Source: Bradyrhizobium sp. CCBAU 53338
GTDB lineage: Bacteria > Pseudomonadota > Alphaproteobacteria > Rhizobiales > Xanthobacteraceae
Assembly: GCF_015291665.1 (NCBI RefSeq)
Contig: NZ_CP030048.1
Location: forward strand, 2,108,001-2,172,000
Length of the DNA stretch: 64,000 nucleotides
Direction of reading: 5' to 3'
In this document: piece by piece, positions 33,771 to 43,711 of the stretch
Position numbering within the stretch: position 1 is the first letter of the stretch
Layout: each line of letters starts with the position of its first letter
Made by a program: the position numbers and the translations under genes
Notes under the pieces: generated by a model
Seen by the model: only the letters and a program-made list of their open reading frames with translations
What the model was told of the DNA's origin: nothing
Databases searched by the model: none

Positions 33771-36302
33771 ATGAACCAGGCCGCCCTTGCCCTGAAAATC
33801 GCTCCGATTGAAGCCGACGCGGACGTTACGCTCGAGGCCCGCATCGCAACCGCCTGCGCACGCGTTGCCCCCCTCTGGCCGCTCAAGCATTTCGTTGCGG
33901 TCAACCCGTTCCTCGGCTTCACGGGTCAGAGTTTCGCAGCCACCGCCGCAACTTTCGAGCGCGTGGTGCGGGCGCGCATCCTGATGCCGCGGGCTTTCTA
34001 CCGGCAGGCGCTCGCGGAAGGCCGCATCGACGATGCGGCGATGGCGCAGGCGCTCGCGCTTCACCCCGACGCTGGCCTCGACATCGAGAGCCTCAAACAG
34101 GCGTTGCGCTCGGACGCGCCGGCCGGCGCGCCGCCGGCCGTCGTCGCCACTGTGGCCGAGGTGCTGGATCGCCTTGCAGAAGGCGATCGCTACGTCTCGT
34201 TGGTTGCCCTCATGATCGACGAGATCTCGGCCTTCTGCGCCAGCTATTTCGACGAGGGCCAGGCGAATTGGCCAAACCCGGCGCGCAGGCTCAAGCCCTA
34301 CGCGGCCTGGCGGACGCTTGCGATCTACGACCGCAATCCCGAAGTCATGGGCATTGGGGGTTTTCGAAGATCCGTTGCGGCGCTGCCCACCGATCCCGTC
34401 GAAGCCATCGGGGTAATCGTCGACCGCCTCGGCATTCCCGATCGCGCGATCGAGGATTATCTGGTGCGCGCACTGTTCGACCTCGGTTGGTCGGCCTATG
34501 CGCGCTACGTAGGATGGAACGCGGAGCTCGAGGGCCGCCGGGACGACACTCTGCTCGAACTGCTTGCGATCCGGCTGGCTTGGGGTTTGGCGCTGTTCGA
34601 GGCGCGGACCGATGACGCCTTCAGGACAGCCTGGGCGCGAGCGATGGAGGAGGCGGCGAAGCTGCCCGTCGATCACCGCCTCGACGAAACTCCCGAGCTC
34701 GCCGTCGACGTCGTCCTGCAGGACGCCTATGAGATCGTGTTCCGCCGCAACTTGATCGCGCGGCTCCTCGCCAACGACCGCAGCGCGGTAGCGTCTGGTC
34801 GGACGGACCGGCCTGCGGTCCAGGCGGCCTTCTGCATCGACGTGCGCTCGGAAATCTTCCGGCGCGCGCTGGAGACAGCTTGCCCGGAGGTGGAAACGAT
34901 CGGCTTCGCCGGCTTCTTCGGCTTCCCCATCGAATATGTTCCGATAGGCCACCTTCGGGGTGGCGCGCAATGTCCCGTGCTGCTCAAACCCGCCTTCATC
35001 GTCTGCGAGGAAGTCAAGGACGCCGAGCCGTTCGAGGAAGCCGAAGTACTGGGCCAGCGACTGCTCCGGCGGCGACTGGCGAAGGCCTGGAAATCGTTCA
35101 AGGTCTCGGCGGTGTCGTCCTTCTCCTTTGTCGAGACGGCGGGCCTCGGCTTCGCGGCGAAGATCGCGACCGACAGCGCGGGTTTAACCCGACCGGTGCC
35201 ATCGCCGGTCAGCGATGGTCTCGATTCCGACGTCGCTGCGCGGGTCGGCCCGCGGCTCGCGCCTGGCAAGCTCAAAGGACGTTCCACCGGCTTTACCGGC
35301 TCGCAGGCCATCGATATGGCCGAGGCGGTGCTGAAGGCGATGTCGCTGACCGGGCCGTTCGCGCGCCTCGTGCTGCTGACGGGGCACGGTAGCACCACGG
35401 TCAACAATCCACACGCCTCGGGCCTCGACTGCGGCGCCTGCGGGGGTCACACAGGCGAGGCCAATGCGCGTGTCGCCGCCGCGATCCTCAACGATTCGCA
35501 AGTCCGGGACGGCTTGCGGGAGCGCGGCATCGACATCCCCGCCGACTGCTGGTTCGTCGGTGCGCTTCACGACACCACCACGGACGACTTCAAGCTGTTC
35601 GATGAGGAGGACGTGCCGGCCGCGCTCGCAGGTGATCTGGCGCGGTTGAAATTGCGGCTGTCCGATGCTGCTCATCTGGCGAGGCTCGAGCGCCGCGCGT
35701 TGCTGGGCGTCGGAGATGCGGCGGATGCCGACGCCGCAATCAAGGCGCGTAGCAAGGACTGGTCCCAAGTTCGGCCAGAATGGGGCCTCGCGGGAAACGC
35801 CGCATTCATCGCTGCCCCGCGCAGAATCACGCGCGGTCTCGACCTGTCCGGCCGCGCCTTCCTGCACTCTTATATCCACGAGCAGGATCGAGATCATCAG
35901 GTGCTGGAGCTGATCATGACCGCCCCGATGGCGGTCGCAAGCTGGATTAATCTGCAGTACTACGGCTCGACCGTTAACAACGCGGCGTTCGGCAGCGGCA
36001 ACAAGGTGCTTCACAACATCGTCGGCCAGCTCGGCGTGCTCGAAGGCAACGCCGGGGACCTGCGATTCGGATTGCCATGGCAGTCGGTGCATGACGGCAC
36101 GCGCTTTGTCCATGAGCCGGTACGCTTGAACGTCTTCATCGCCGCTCCCGAAACTGCAATGGACGATGTCCTGCGTCGGCACACAGGCATCTGCGATCTC
36201 GTTAACAATGGCTGGATCATGCTGCACTCGCTCGGCGAGCATGGATCGCTCATCCGCCGCTGCGTGCGGCCGGGAATTTGGGTTGCTTCATCTTTTGAAT
36301 AG
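33771..36302 (+). CDS. dabA: DabA (DUF2309), zinc-binding inorganic-carbon transport subunit
   Basis: Protein of 843 aa of the DUF2309/DabA family, which resembles a beta-carbonic anhydrase site. Likely zinc-site residues are Cys and Asp in AAFCIDVRSE (near 355-357), His in LTGHGSTTVNNPHASG (near 539) and Cys in LDCGACGGH (near 553-556). Other conserved stretches are PLKHFVAVNPFLGF at the N-terminus and QYYGSTVNNAAFGSGNK near the C-terminus. It is peripheral on the cytoplasmic side of DabB. Such complexes support growth at ambient CO2 in autotrophs and heterotrophs. Confidence 0.9.
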   Translation: MNQAALALKIAPIEADADVTLEARIATACARVAPLWPLKHFVAVNPFLGFTGQSFAATAATFERVVRARILMPRAFYRQALAEGRIDDAAMAQALALHPDAGLDIESLKQALRSDAPAGAPPAVVATVAEVLDRLAEGDRYVSLVALMIDEISAFCASYFDEGQANWPNPARRLKPYAAWRTLAIYDRNPEVMGIGGFRRSVAALPTDPVEAIGVIVDRLGIPDRAIEDYLVRALFDLGWSAYARYVGWNAELEGRRDDTLLELLAIRLAWGLALFEARTDDAFRTAWARAMEEAAKLPVDHRLDETPELAVDVVLQDAYEIVFRRNLIARLLANDRSAVASGRTDRPAVQAAFCIDVRSEIFRRALETACPEVETIGFAGFFGFPIEYVPIGHLRGGAQCPVLLKPAFIVCEEVKDAEPFEEAEVLGQRLLRRRLAKAWKSFKVSAVSSFSFVETAGLGFAAKIATDSAGLTRPVPSPVSDGLDSDVAARVGPRLAPGKLKGRSTGFTGSQAIDMAEAVLKAMSLTGPFARLVLLTGHGSTTVNNPHASGLDCGACGGHTGEANARVAAAILNDSQVRDGLRERGIDIPADCWFVGALHDTTTDDFKLFDEEDVPAALAGDLARLKLRLSDAAHLARLERRALLGVGDAADADAAIKARSKDWSQVRPEWGLAGNAAFIAAPRRITRGLDLSGRAFLHSYIHEQDRDHQVLELIMTAPMAVASWINLQYYGSTVNNAAFGSGNKVLHNIVGQLGVLEGNAGDLRFGLPWQSVHDGTRFVHEPVRLNVFIAAPETAMDDVLRRHTGICDLVNNGWIMLHSLGEHGSLIRRCVRPGIWVASSFE

Positions 36303-36315
36303 GGATCGCGGCTGC

Positions 36316-36534
36316 ATGCCGCCAACCAATATCAATCGCTTTCCCAACCTTGAGGTCTTGAGCGTGAAGGATCGTAAGGAAGTCTGCACGACACAATCGC
36401 GTCCTAAGCAGGAGCCCCAGTGCGCCGGTTGCGGTACCAAGACTCGTTTCATCACATCTATTCTCGACGTCAGTAGAGATCGTTTCGTGATGATCTTCCG
36501 ATGCGATAACTGCCGCAAAGAGGTCTGGGAATGA
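36316..36534 (+). CDS. small zinc-ribbon protein, hypothetical
   Basis: Protein of 72 aa with two CxxC pairs, CAGC and CDNC, about 25 residues apart, as in zinc ribbons. No longer family is recognised. It begins 14 bases after dabA and could be co-transcribed. The start is uncertain: the ATG at 36316 has a weak upstream site, and the GTG at 36364 would remove 16 residues. A nucleic-acid or protein-binding role is only inferred from the Cys pattern. Confidence 0.6.
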   Translation: MPPTNINRFPNLEVLSVKDRKEVCTTQSRPKQEPQCAGCGTKTRFITSILDVSRDRFVMIFRCDNCRKEVWE

Positions 36535-36655
36535 ACCGTCGTTTTCGATGAGGAGGTTGGACCGTTACTATCTCTGAGCGCGGCATCGCGCTCGCCCACC
36601 GGTTGGTGCGTGCCTGATCGCTCGCGTGCCCCTCGACGTCGAGGTGGTCCGGCTC

Positions 36656-36850
36656 TCAGGTGGATTGATCTCCTGGCCGCATTGTCGCGGCATTTGATTT
36701 TTTGCGATCGGCAGCCGATTTAGCGCGGCGTTCGATGAAATCCTTTCGCAACTGCCGCAAACGCTTTCGGTCCTCCAATTCTGTGAGAGCTTTCTGTGCT
36801 AGTCTGACAACCGTTGCGGGGCCAAAATGGACCTCCGCAGCTGTCAGCAT
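36656..36850 (-). CDS. small helical basic protein, hypothetical
   Basis: An open frame gives 64 aa from the ATG at 36850 (LTAAEVHFGPATVVRLAQ, then KRLRQLRKDFIERRAKSAA), highly helical and basic. The ribosome-binding site is weak and the overlapping plus-strand frame is also open, so the strand is not certain. I prefer the minus strand because its amino-acid make-up is ordered and amphipathic. No function is assigned. Confidence 0.35.
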   Translation of the reverse strand: MLTAAEVHFGPATVVRLAQKALTELEDRKRLRQLRKDFIERRAKSAADRKKSNAATMRPGDQST

Positions 36851-36976
36851 AGACACTGGACCGCAGGGTTCAGAATTCGCGCGAGCGCGGAGCCTCGCGG
36901 AGGCCGGTGATCGCGAAAAAAGCGCGCGAAGAGCCAAGCAAGAGCGAAAAAGGGGACTTCGAAAAGCAATCACGAC

Positions 36977-37300
36977 TTGAAGCTGACGATTTCTGCGCCT
37001 TCACTCGCGACAATTGCGTCGAGCGACATGGGCATCTATCTCGCAGTCGGCGTCATGCAATTATCGAAACAGTTGGACGAGATCTTCCTGTTTTCAGGCG
37101 ACGGAGGGTACAGTTCGCTGGTCAGGGCCGTCCAACGGCGTGGCGTTCGCGTGACGGTTGTTTCGAGTCTTTCGAGTCCGCCAGCAATAATTGCAGATGA
37201 ACTGAGACGGCAGGCTGATGACTTTATTGATCTGGCCGGACTGCAATCAAGAATTGAACGTCATTCCGGGCGGATGGGCGATGCGGGTGAGCCGAATTGA
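36977..37300 (+). pseudogene. NYN-domain (LabA/DUF88) protein, C-terminal remnant
   Basis: The frame from 36977 encodes the second half of an NYN nuclease-like domain: YLAVGVMQLSKQLDEIFLFS, GDGGYSSLVRAVQRRGVRVT and IADELRRQADDFIDLAGL. The N-terminal third with the first catalytic Asp, usually in a LFIDGANLY-like motif, is absent and does not appear in other frames upstream. Only a TTG could start it. It is probably a truncated, dead copy. Confidence 0.65.
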
Positions 37301-37672
37301 ACGTATAGGCGCAGCTCGGTGCGGGGCGTCCTCGCTTCCAGAAAGGGGTGACACAGACGGGTTTTTCTAACTGCGACATAGGGCAGATCACTCGTGGCGA
37401 CAGGTCAGATGGTGCTTCGAGAGCCCGCGAGGACGCTTTGCGGGTAGGTGCGGAAGTGCCAGCGACCCGGTCGTCGGCAATTCTAAGGCGAGAAAGTGAA
37501 GGCCTTCCGAGCTATTGAACCGGTTAGCTCAGCCGTCGGACTCTTCCGGTCGCGGAGCGGCCCCCACGTGCCATTGGTTCAGGTGACATTCCCGCTGGCC
37601 GGTTTCGCATCTGGAACTTATGTGCCTTTTAGCACTTAGCAGTTGCCGCATTGGTGCGGCGGAGGTGGGATT
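37301..37672. other. non-coding stretch before the receiver gene
   Basis: No gene is supported on either strand. It ends with the leader of the receiver gene, which has a strong GGAGGTGGG ribosome-binding site at 37661-37669. A GGAAC word occurs at 37613, but the CGTT box expected for an EcfG promoter is not at the right distance. Confidence 0.45.
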
Positions 37673-38065
37673 ATGCACAGCGCGGTACTATTAATCCTAG
37701 TGGTAGAAAACGATTCTCTGATCCAAGACCTTGTCGACGCCGCGCTTGCCGAGGGCGGATTTGAAAATGAGATCGTTGCATCTGGTGAAAAGGCAGTAGC
37801 ACTGCTTCAAGGCGCGCCCACGAAGTATCGAGCGCTCTTGACCGACATTAACTTGAAGGGCCAGCTGACGGGCTGGGACGTTGCCAAACGGGCCAGGGAG
37901 CTCAATCCGGAGATGCCGGTAATTTACATGACCGGAGCTGCGGCGGATGAGTGGCCCTCGCATGGCGTGCCCAATAGCATTCTTCTTAGCAAGCCATTTG
38001 CGCCTGCCCAAGTCGTGACGGCTGTCTCTCAATTGATCAACCAGACGCCGCCGCCGAAAGACTAG
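37673..38065 (+). CDS. single-domain response regulator (receiver)
   Basis: Protein of 130 aa with only a receiver domain. The acidic pocket is modified to VVENDSLIQ, with Glu-Asn-Asp in place of the more usual Asp-Asp; the phospho-acceptor Asp in LLTDINLKG and the Lys in LLSKPFAP are kept. It resembles rhizobial receivers attached to hybrid kinases. GGAGGTG sits before the ATG at 37673; the frame is open to 37643 but without a start signal. No kinase is adjacent. Confidence 0.85.
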   Translation: MHSAVLLILVVENDSLIQDLVDAALAEGGFENEIVASGEKAVALLQGAPTKYRALLTDINLKGQLTGWDVAKRARELNPEMPVIYMTGAAADEWPSHGVPNSILLSKPFAPAQVVTAVSQLINQTPPPKD

Positions 38066-38214
38066 GCCGCCTCAGTTTATCGAACCTTTCATTCAACCAA
38101 CGCTAATTTCCCCTTCTGTCCCTTCGCATGATTTAGCTGCGCTGCAGAATTGCTCTATCGCTGCATAGCGAATGCTGGCGAGCCGCCCGCCCGGCGGGTT
38201 CATGCGTTCAAGGC

Positions 38215-39186
38215 TCAGATGTCGTTGAATTCAGCAGCTCGCCGATAGGGTCTATCTCGATTTTCTTGTGCCGATTGGACCGACACGGAATTCCTTGCGA
38301 CAGTTGTCGCGGTCTTCAAAGAATTGCCGGCCGGATGCATTGCCAGCCTTATCTTCTCAAATGCTCGCTGCTCTATTTGGCGGACCCGCTCGCGGGATAC
38401 TCCATATTCTGCCGCGAGTTCCTCCAGTGTTGGAGGCGTTTCAGTCAACTGGCGCGCAGTGAAGATGTGTCGCTCGCGCGGAGCAAGCGTCTGGATAGCG
38501 GCTCGCAACGCTTGTCGGCGTTGGACCAATTCGTGTTCATCAGCCAGCTTGTCGTCTTGTGCAGGCGAAGGGTCTACAAGACGTTCTATCGCTTCGTCGG
38601 CGTCCAGATCGTCGTGAGTGCGGGAATTCAGGGATACGTCGCCGCGCAGGCGCCGGTCCATGTCTACTACCTCTCTTTCCGGCACCTCGAGGCGCGCAGC
38701 AATTGCTTGAACCTGCTCAGGACGCAGATCTCCGTCCTCGACAGCCGAGATCGCACGCTTAGCTTGCCGTAGTTTGAAGAAGAGTTTCTTTTGTGCGTTG
38801 TTTGTTGAAACCTTCACCATCGACCAGGATCGAAGTACGTATTCCTGAATCGTCGCCCGGATCCACCACAATGCGAACGTTGAAAGACGAACCCCTCGCT
38901 CCGGATCGAAGCGTCGCACGGCCTGCATCAATCCGATATTGCCTTCGGAAACGATGTCGGCGATGGGCAATCCGTAACCGCGGTATCGCATCGCAACCTT
39001 TGCAACGAGGCGCAGGTGGCTTGTGACGAGGCGATAGGCCGCTTCGCGATCGCCCAGCTGGCGCCAGCGTCTCGCGAATTGGGTCTCCTCTTCCTGGGTC
39101 AGGATCGGAAATTTCTTGATCTGAGCGAGATAGTGAGTCAGTCCGATTGCAATTGAAGGCAGTGGCCGAGAATACGTGTTGTACAT
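38215..39186 (-). CDS. rpoH: RNA polymerase sigma-32-type heat-shock sigma factor
   Basis: Protein of 323 aa with sigma regions 2 (VTSHLRLVAKVAMRYRGYG, DIVSEGNIGLMQAVRRFDP, STFALWWIRATIQEYV) and 4 (TLEELAAEYGVSRERVRQIEQ). The RpoH box appears as NNAQKKLFFKLRQAKR. Bradyrhizobium has several rpoH paralogs; this one lies next to groESL and hsp20 genes, whose promoters carry CTTGAA -35 boxes. The C-terminal tail after the helix-turn-helix is longer than usual. GAGGGGCAC precedes the ATG. Confidence 0.92.
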   Translation of the reverse strand: MYNTYSRPLPSIAIGLTHYLAQIKKFPILTQEEETQFARRWRQLGDREAAYRLVTSHLRLVAKVAMRYRGYGLPIADIVSEGNIGLMQAVRRFDPERGVRLSTFALWWIRATIQEYVLRSWSMVKVSTNNAQKKLFFKLRQAKRAISAVEDGDLRPEQVQAIAARLEVPEREVVDMDRRLRGDVSLNSRTHDDLDADEAIERLVDPSPAQDDKLADEHELVQRRQALRAAIQTLAPRERHIFTARQLTETPPTLEELAAEYGVSRERVRQIEQRAFEKIRLAMHPAGNSLKTATTVARNSVSVQSAQENRDRPYRRAAEFNDI

Positions 39187-39235
39187 GTGCCCCTCGCAGT
39201 GGCTCTCGTAAGGTAAGGCCGGTATGGAGCGGCGA

Positions 39236-39340
39236 TCAGCGAAGTGTTGCTCTCGAAAGCACTCTTGCGATAATCGCCATGCTCAAAAGGCATCCGACTG
39301 ATCTGACCAGTGCGGCAACATCAGCGGGATCGATTAGCAT
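39236..39340 (-). CDS. possible 34-aa small protein before rpoH
   Basis: A short frame begins with an ATG that overlaps the end of the 39894 gene by 7 bases and has AGGAGG eight bases before it. The peptide is hydrophobic in the middle (ALVRSVGCLLSMAIIARVL) and could be a small membrane peptide. It lies just upstream of rpoH and could serve as a coupled leader. There is no homology support. Confidence 0.4.
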   Translation of the reverse strand: MLIDPADVAALVRSVGCLLSMAIIARVLSRATLR

Positions 39341-39894
39341 CGATTTGTCCTCCTGAGGTCGTCATGATGCCGACGCCCTGAAGGGAACTGGAGTCCTGTC
39401 CGCCGCTCCTTTCGATCCAGCTTGCATTCATGATCGATGTTCTCGGTCTCCGTTTGCGAGAAGAGATCACACAGCGCATCGACGATATCTTCGAGCCGGG
39501 CGCTTGTATCGTCGTGGCGCGGGTTCAGGTGGGAGCGATCTTCGCCGAGGCAGTGATCCGCGAGCCAGGAGGACAAGATGGCCCGCTTCTCGTACGCGGT
39601 GAGATCGGGATCATCGAGTACATCTAGGGGATGCTCAAAAGCACCGGCCGGATGCAGGAACTCCGTCAGCTCCAATGGCGTTGTGCGCCGATCTGCCCCG
39701 GGTTTCGTCGTCCGGAGTGACAGGCAATCCGGGTAAGCCTCTCGCAGCAGAGCTTTCACGGAAGCTCGTTCGTCAAGCAATCGTCGCTCGATATAGCCTC
39801 GTTCAAGATCTGTGAGAGACGTCTCGAGGAGCCTGCGATAACGGCGAATATTGTTTCGGTGCGCGCGAAGTCGTTCGATATGGTGGCCAGTCAT
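39334..39894 (-). CDS. hypothetical protein with EKR-ILSSW motif
   Basis: Protein of 186 aa. The N-terminal half is a helical pair (IERLRAHRNNIRRYRRLLE, then ERGYIERRLLDERASVKALL). The middle contains HPLDVLDDPDLTAYEKRAIL followed by SSWLADHCLGEDRS, a module also found in the 111-aa protein at 44949 (HYDSPRSVLNDNELSTPEKR). It seems to be a small conserved module in rhizobial heat-shock regions with no known activity. The location between rpoH and an Hsp20 gene suggests a stress role. Confidence 0.65.
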   Translation of the reverse strand: MTGHHIERLRAHRNNIRRYRRLLETSLTDLERGYIERRLLDERASVKALLREAYPDCLSLRTTKPGADRRTTPLELTEFLHPAGAFEHPLDVLDDPDLTAYEKRAILSSWLADHCLGEDRSHLNPRHDDTSARLEDIVDALCDLFSQTETENIDHECKLDRKERRTGLQFPSGRRHHDDLRRTNRC

Positions 39895-39912
39895 GACTGC
39901 TTCTCTCCCGCG

Positions 39913-40005
39913 TCATGTAGAGTTGCCGCGCTTGGTCCGACGAAAGTAACGTCGGCCGTCGCTTGTCGGGAGACGCGCATTATCGTCCGCGGTCGTCAGC
40001 CGCAT
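39913..40005 (-). CDS. possible 30-aa small basic protein
   Basis: A short frame has an excellent AGGAGG ribosome-binding site five bases before the ATG and ends 18 bases before the start of the next gene. The peptide is rich in Arg and Thr (GRRYFRRTKRGNST at the end). It lies between hsp20 and the 186-aa gene on the same strand. It is supported only by the site and spacing. Confidence 0.4.
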   Translation of the reverse strand: MRLTTADDNARLPTSDGRRYFRRTKRGNST

Positions 40006-40075
40006 TGGATCCTCCTGTTCGTTGACAAATAGAGGCGGCCGCGCGAACGCGCGCGGCGCCGATCAGATAGCTTGC

Positions 40076-40534
40076 TTACGCCGCTGCCTTGGTCTCTAGT
40101 TTCTGGACATTGTCCGCCGGCGCGCCGTTGATCGCGATCCGGCGCGGCTTCATGGCTTCCGGAATCTCCCGGACCAGGTCGACCTTGAGCAGCCCGTTCT
40201 CGAAGGATGCGCTCTTGACCTGGACGTAATCCGCCAGATTGAACTTTCGCTTGAAATTGCGGGTAGAGATGCCGCGATGGATGAAATTCCGCTCGGCATG
40301 ATCCGGCTTGTTGCCTTCAATGGTGACTACGTTCTGTTCGGCCGTGATTGCGATATCGCTTGACGCGAAGCCCGCAACCGCCAGCGAAATCTGATAGCGG
40401 TCTTCGGAAAGGCGTTCGATGTTGTACGGTGGGTAGTTGTCCTCGCCGGCGCGCTGCGCCGTCTCTGCGAGGTCAAAAAGGCGGTCGAAGCCGATGGTCG
40501 AACGCCAAAGGGGCGAAAAATCGTAAGTGCGCAT
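40076..40534 (-). CDS. small heat-shock protein, Hsp20 family (class A)
   Basis: Protein of 152 aa with an alpha-crystallin domain, about 35-125, preceded by MRTYDFSPLWRSTIGFDRLF and followed by a short C-terminal tail. The core includes YQISLAVAGFASSDIAI and the conserved GLLKVDLVRE end. It holds unfolding proteins in the cytosol as an ATP-independent oligomeric chaperone. The leader contains a ROSE-type element and, upstream of it, a sigma-32-like promoter. It is a close paralog of the gene at 43835 (same length, same start and end motifs). Confidence 0.93.
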   Translation of the reverse strand: MRTYDFSPLWRSTIGFDRLFDLAETAQRAGEDNYPPYNIERLSEDRYQISLAVAGFASSDIAITAEQNVVTIEGNKPDHAERNFIHRGISTRNFKRKFNLADYVQVKSASFENGLLKVDLVREIPEAMKPRRIAINGAPADNVQKLETKAAA

Positions 40535-40645
40535 AGCCAAATCCTCCAAAAGAGCAAGATGGTTACGAGCGGCACCGGACACGACCGGTGCCCGTCTCAT
40601 TGATCCGGACCCATGAGGCGTCCGAACCCCACATTTTCTGTGGCG
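40535..40645 (-). promoter_or_regulatory. ROSE-type RNA thermometer in the hsp20 leader
   Basis: The 5' leader of about 110 bases is GC-rich with several predicted stems and ends with the ROSE hallmark: TTGCTC (minus strand, 40557-40552) facing the GGAGGA Shine-Dalgarno (40547-40542). Such hairpins block translation at normal temperature and melt on heat shock. The same arrangement precedes the hsp20 at 43835. Confidence 0.75.
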
Positions 40646-40650
40646 TCGGA

Positions 40651-40679
40651 AAATTAGCAAAACCGTTTTCGGTTTCAAG
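40651..40679 (-). promoter_or_regulatory. sigma-32-like promoter before hsp20
   Basis: CTTGAA (minus strand, 40679-40674), 16 bases, CTAATTT (40657-40651). The -35 box is a perfect match to alphaproteobacterial RpoH sites; the -10 is partial. It places the transcript start so that the ROSE leader is about 110 bases. Confidence 0.5.
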
Positions 40680-40866
40680 AGGGGGCCGAAAAAAATTGTG
40701 GCGCCGGCGCACGAAATGCGGATTATCGAAACCAGCGGCACGGCAAGAAGTTAGCGCAACGCGTGCACAGTTTACCAATCGTTGACGGCAAGCCCTTGGT
40801 TCATCCCAGAAGCTTTGGTCCGAATGCAAGGGCGCCGTTACGGGCAAAAAAATTCACTCGAGCGGT

Positions 40867-40895
40867 CTTGAACCGGGCCGATTCGACTCCCAGTT
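40867..40895 (+). promoter_or_regulatory. sigma-32-like promoter before groESL
   Basis: CTTGAA (40867-40872), 16 bases, CCCAGTT (40889-40895), close to the RpoH consensus. No CIRCE element (TTAGCACTC-N9-GAGTGCTAA) is seen, so HrcA control of this copy is unlikely and RpoH control is favoured. Confidence 0.6.
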
Positions 40896-40966
40896 CGTTG
40901 TCCGCCCGGGGGCCGTTTCCGGACCCGGATTTTGAACATCGCTGAACCTGATTGAGGAGGATGTGC

Positions 40967-41281
40967 ATGCATTTCCGTCCATTGCACGATCGCGTGCTCG
41001 TGCGCCGCATTGATGCCGAAGAGAAAACGTCTGGCGGCATCATCATTCCCGACACTGCCAAGGAGAAGCCGCAGCAGGGCGAGATCATCGCCGTAGGCCC
41101 AGGAGGCCGCAACGAGCAGGGCCAACTCGTGCCGCTCGACGTCAGGGCCGGCGACCGCGTGCTGTTTGCGAAGTGGTCGGGCACCGAGGTCAAGATCGAC
41201 GGTAAGGAGCTGCTGATCATGAAGGAGAGCGACCTTCTGGGCGTGGTCGAAAAGGCCGAAGCGCTCAAGACGGCAGCGTGA
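40967..41281 (+). CDS. groS: co-chaperonin GroES
   Basis: Protein of 104 aa, the lid subunit of the chaperonin. Typical motifs are [38 protein letters not shown] and [19 protein letters not shown]. The ATG at 40967 follows GAGGAGG by 6 bases; a frame-extending ATG at 40961 is too close to that site. It forms an operon with groEL 35 bases downstream. Bradyrhizobium genomes carry several groESL copies, and this one seems to be under RpoH control. Confidence 0.97.
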   Translation: MHFRPLHDRVLVRRIDAEEKTSGGIIIPDTAKEKPQQGEIIAVGPGGRNEQGQLVPLDVRAGDRVLFAKWSGTEVKIDGKELLIMKESDLLGVVEKAEALKTAA

Positions 41282-41286
41282 GCTGA

Positions 41287-42936
<1,650 letters not shown>

Positions 42937-42944
42937 CGCGTATC

Positions 42945-42968
42945 GGGCCCGGCCGACCGGCTGGGCCC
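42945..42968 (+). terminator. terminator-like hairpin after groEL
   Basis: GGGCCCGGC and GCTGGGCCC form a 9-bp stem with one G-T pair and a 6-base loop, 9 bases after the groEL stop codon. No clear T-run follows. It could end the groESL transcript or protect its 3' end. Confidence 0.5.
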
Positions 42969-43023
42969 ACCTCTCACATACAGAAAGGACATCTGGATCT
43001 GTTTTCGACGATAGGAGCATGAG

Positions 43024-43362
43024 ATGATCAAGGATCAATTCACATTCTCCGCTCGGGCGGAGGGCACCCACAAAACCCTAATCAATCTCCTCGCAGTAAC
43101 ACTCGGTGGTGTCGTTGCGCTGGCGCCGTTTGCGGCGCGAGGGTCGGAAGCGACATCCCCGCTGCGGGCAGCAAAAATCGGCTTCGAACAAATTGCCTTG
43201 CCGCCGATTCCGTACGTGGACACGATGCCCTGGCTGACCTGGCCGCAGGCGCCTTCCACGATGAAGGTGGATACGCTGCTTTCGCCGGTCCTGGATGCGC
43301 CCCGGCTGAGGTTCGACCTGTTGCCGACCCAGCGCGACGGGACGCCACCTGCAACCAGCTAG
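43024..43362 (+). CDS. exported hypothetical protein
   Basis: Protein of 112 aa with an N-terminal signal-like hydrophobic region (about 20-42, LLAVTLGGVVALAPFAARGS) and a Pro-rich, otherwise featureless mature part (IPYVDTMPWLTWPQAPSTMK). AGGAGCATGAG precedes the ATG. I do not recognise a family. It lies between groEL and the second hsp20 and may be an envelope protein made under heat stress. An assigned function would be guesswork. Confidence 0.65.
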   Translation: MIKDQFTFSARAEGTHKTLINLLAVTLGGVVALAPFAARGSEATSPLRAAKIGFEQIALPPIPYVDTMPWLTWPQAPSTMKVDTLLSPVLDAPRLRFDLLPTQRDGTPPATS

Positions 43363-43428
43363 TCCGTGTGGAGCGGCCGGTCGATCCGGTCGCTCCAAAC
43401 TTCCGTCTGAGCTGTGTAAGGACTTTCC

Positions 43429-43617
43429 ATGCCGTATGAACCCGCTGTTGGCGGCGCGTTTGCCTTTCTGATCGAAAGCCAGAGACGCGTTATTTCGCAT
43501 TGCGAAAGGCTCTTGCCTGCGAGCGACCTAACTTCTGAGGATCGCGCTCGCCTCATGCGCCTGCACAATGATGCTGAAGCACAACTGGCCCGCCTGACTT
43601 ACGCCGAGGCCGCGTAA
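43429..43617 (+). CDS. small helical hypothetical protein
   Basis: Protein of 62 aa, mostly helical (GGAFAFLIESQRRVISHCER, then RARLMRLHNDAEAQLARL). The pattern of two helices with a short turn is like the N-terminal half of the 186-aa protein at 39334. AGGAC lies before the ATG. It belongs to the heat-shock gene group by position only. Confidence 0.55.
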   Translation: MPYEPAVGGAFAFLIESQRRVISHCERLLPASDLTSEDRARLMRLHNDAEAQLARLTYAEAA

Positions 43618-43711
43618 CCCGGATTGAAATTGCGGCATGATCGGAACTTGAAGATTTTTTTGAGCAACCCTCTTGAAATCATCTTCCATTTTTTTAAGTC
43701 ATTTTTCGCCG

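Noticed and set aside
37600..37672. EcfG general-stress promoter before the receiver gene
   Set aside because: A GGAAC word exists at 37613 but no CGTT lies 16-17 bases after it.
37720..37750. TGATCC within the receiver gene
   Set aside because: It lies inside the coding region and is followed by CGCGCT at the tested spacing; no CGTT box.
40861..40966. CIRCE element before groES
   Set aside because: I looked for TTAGCACTC-N9-GAGTGCTAA; it is absent. A sigma-32-type promoter is seen instead.
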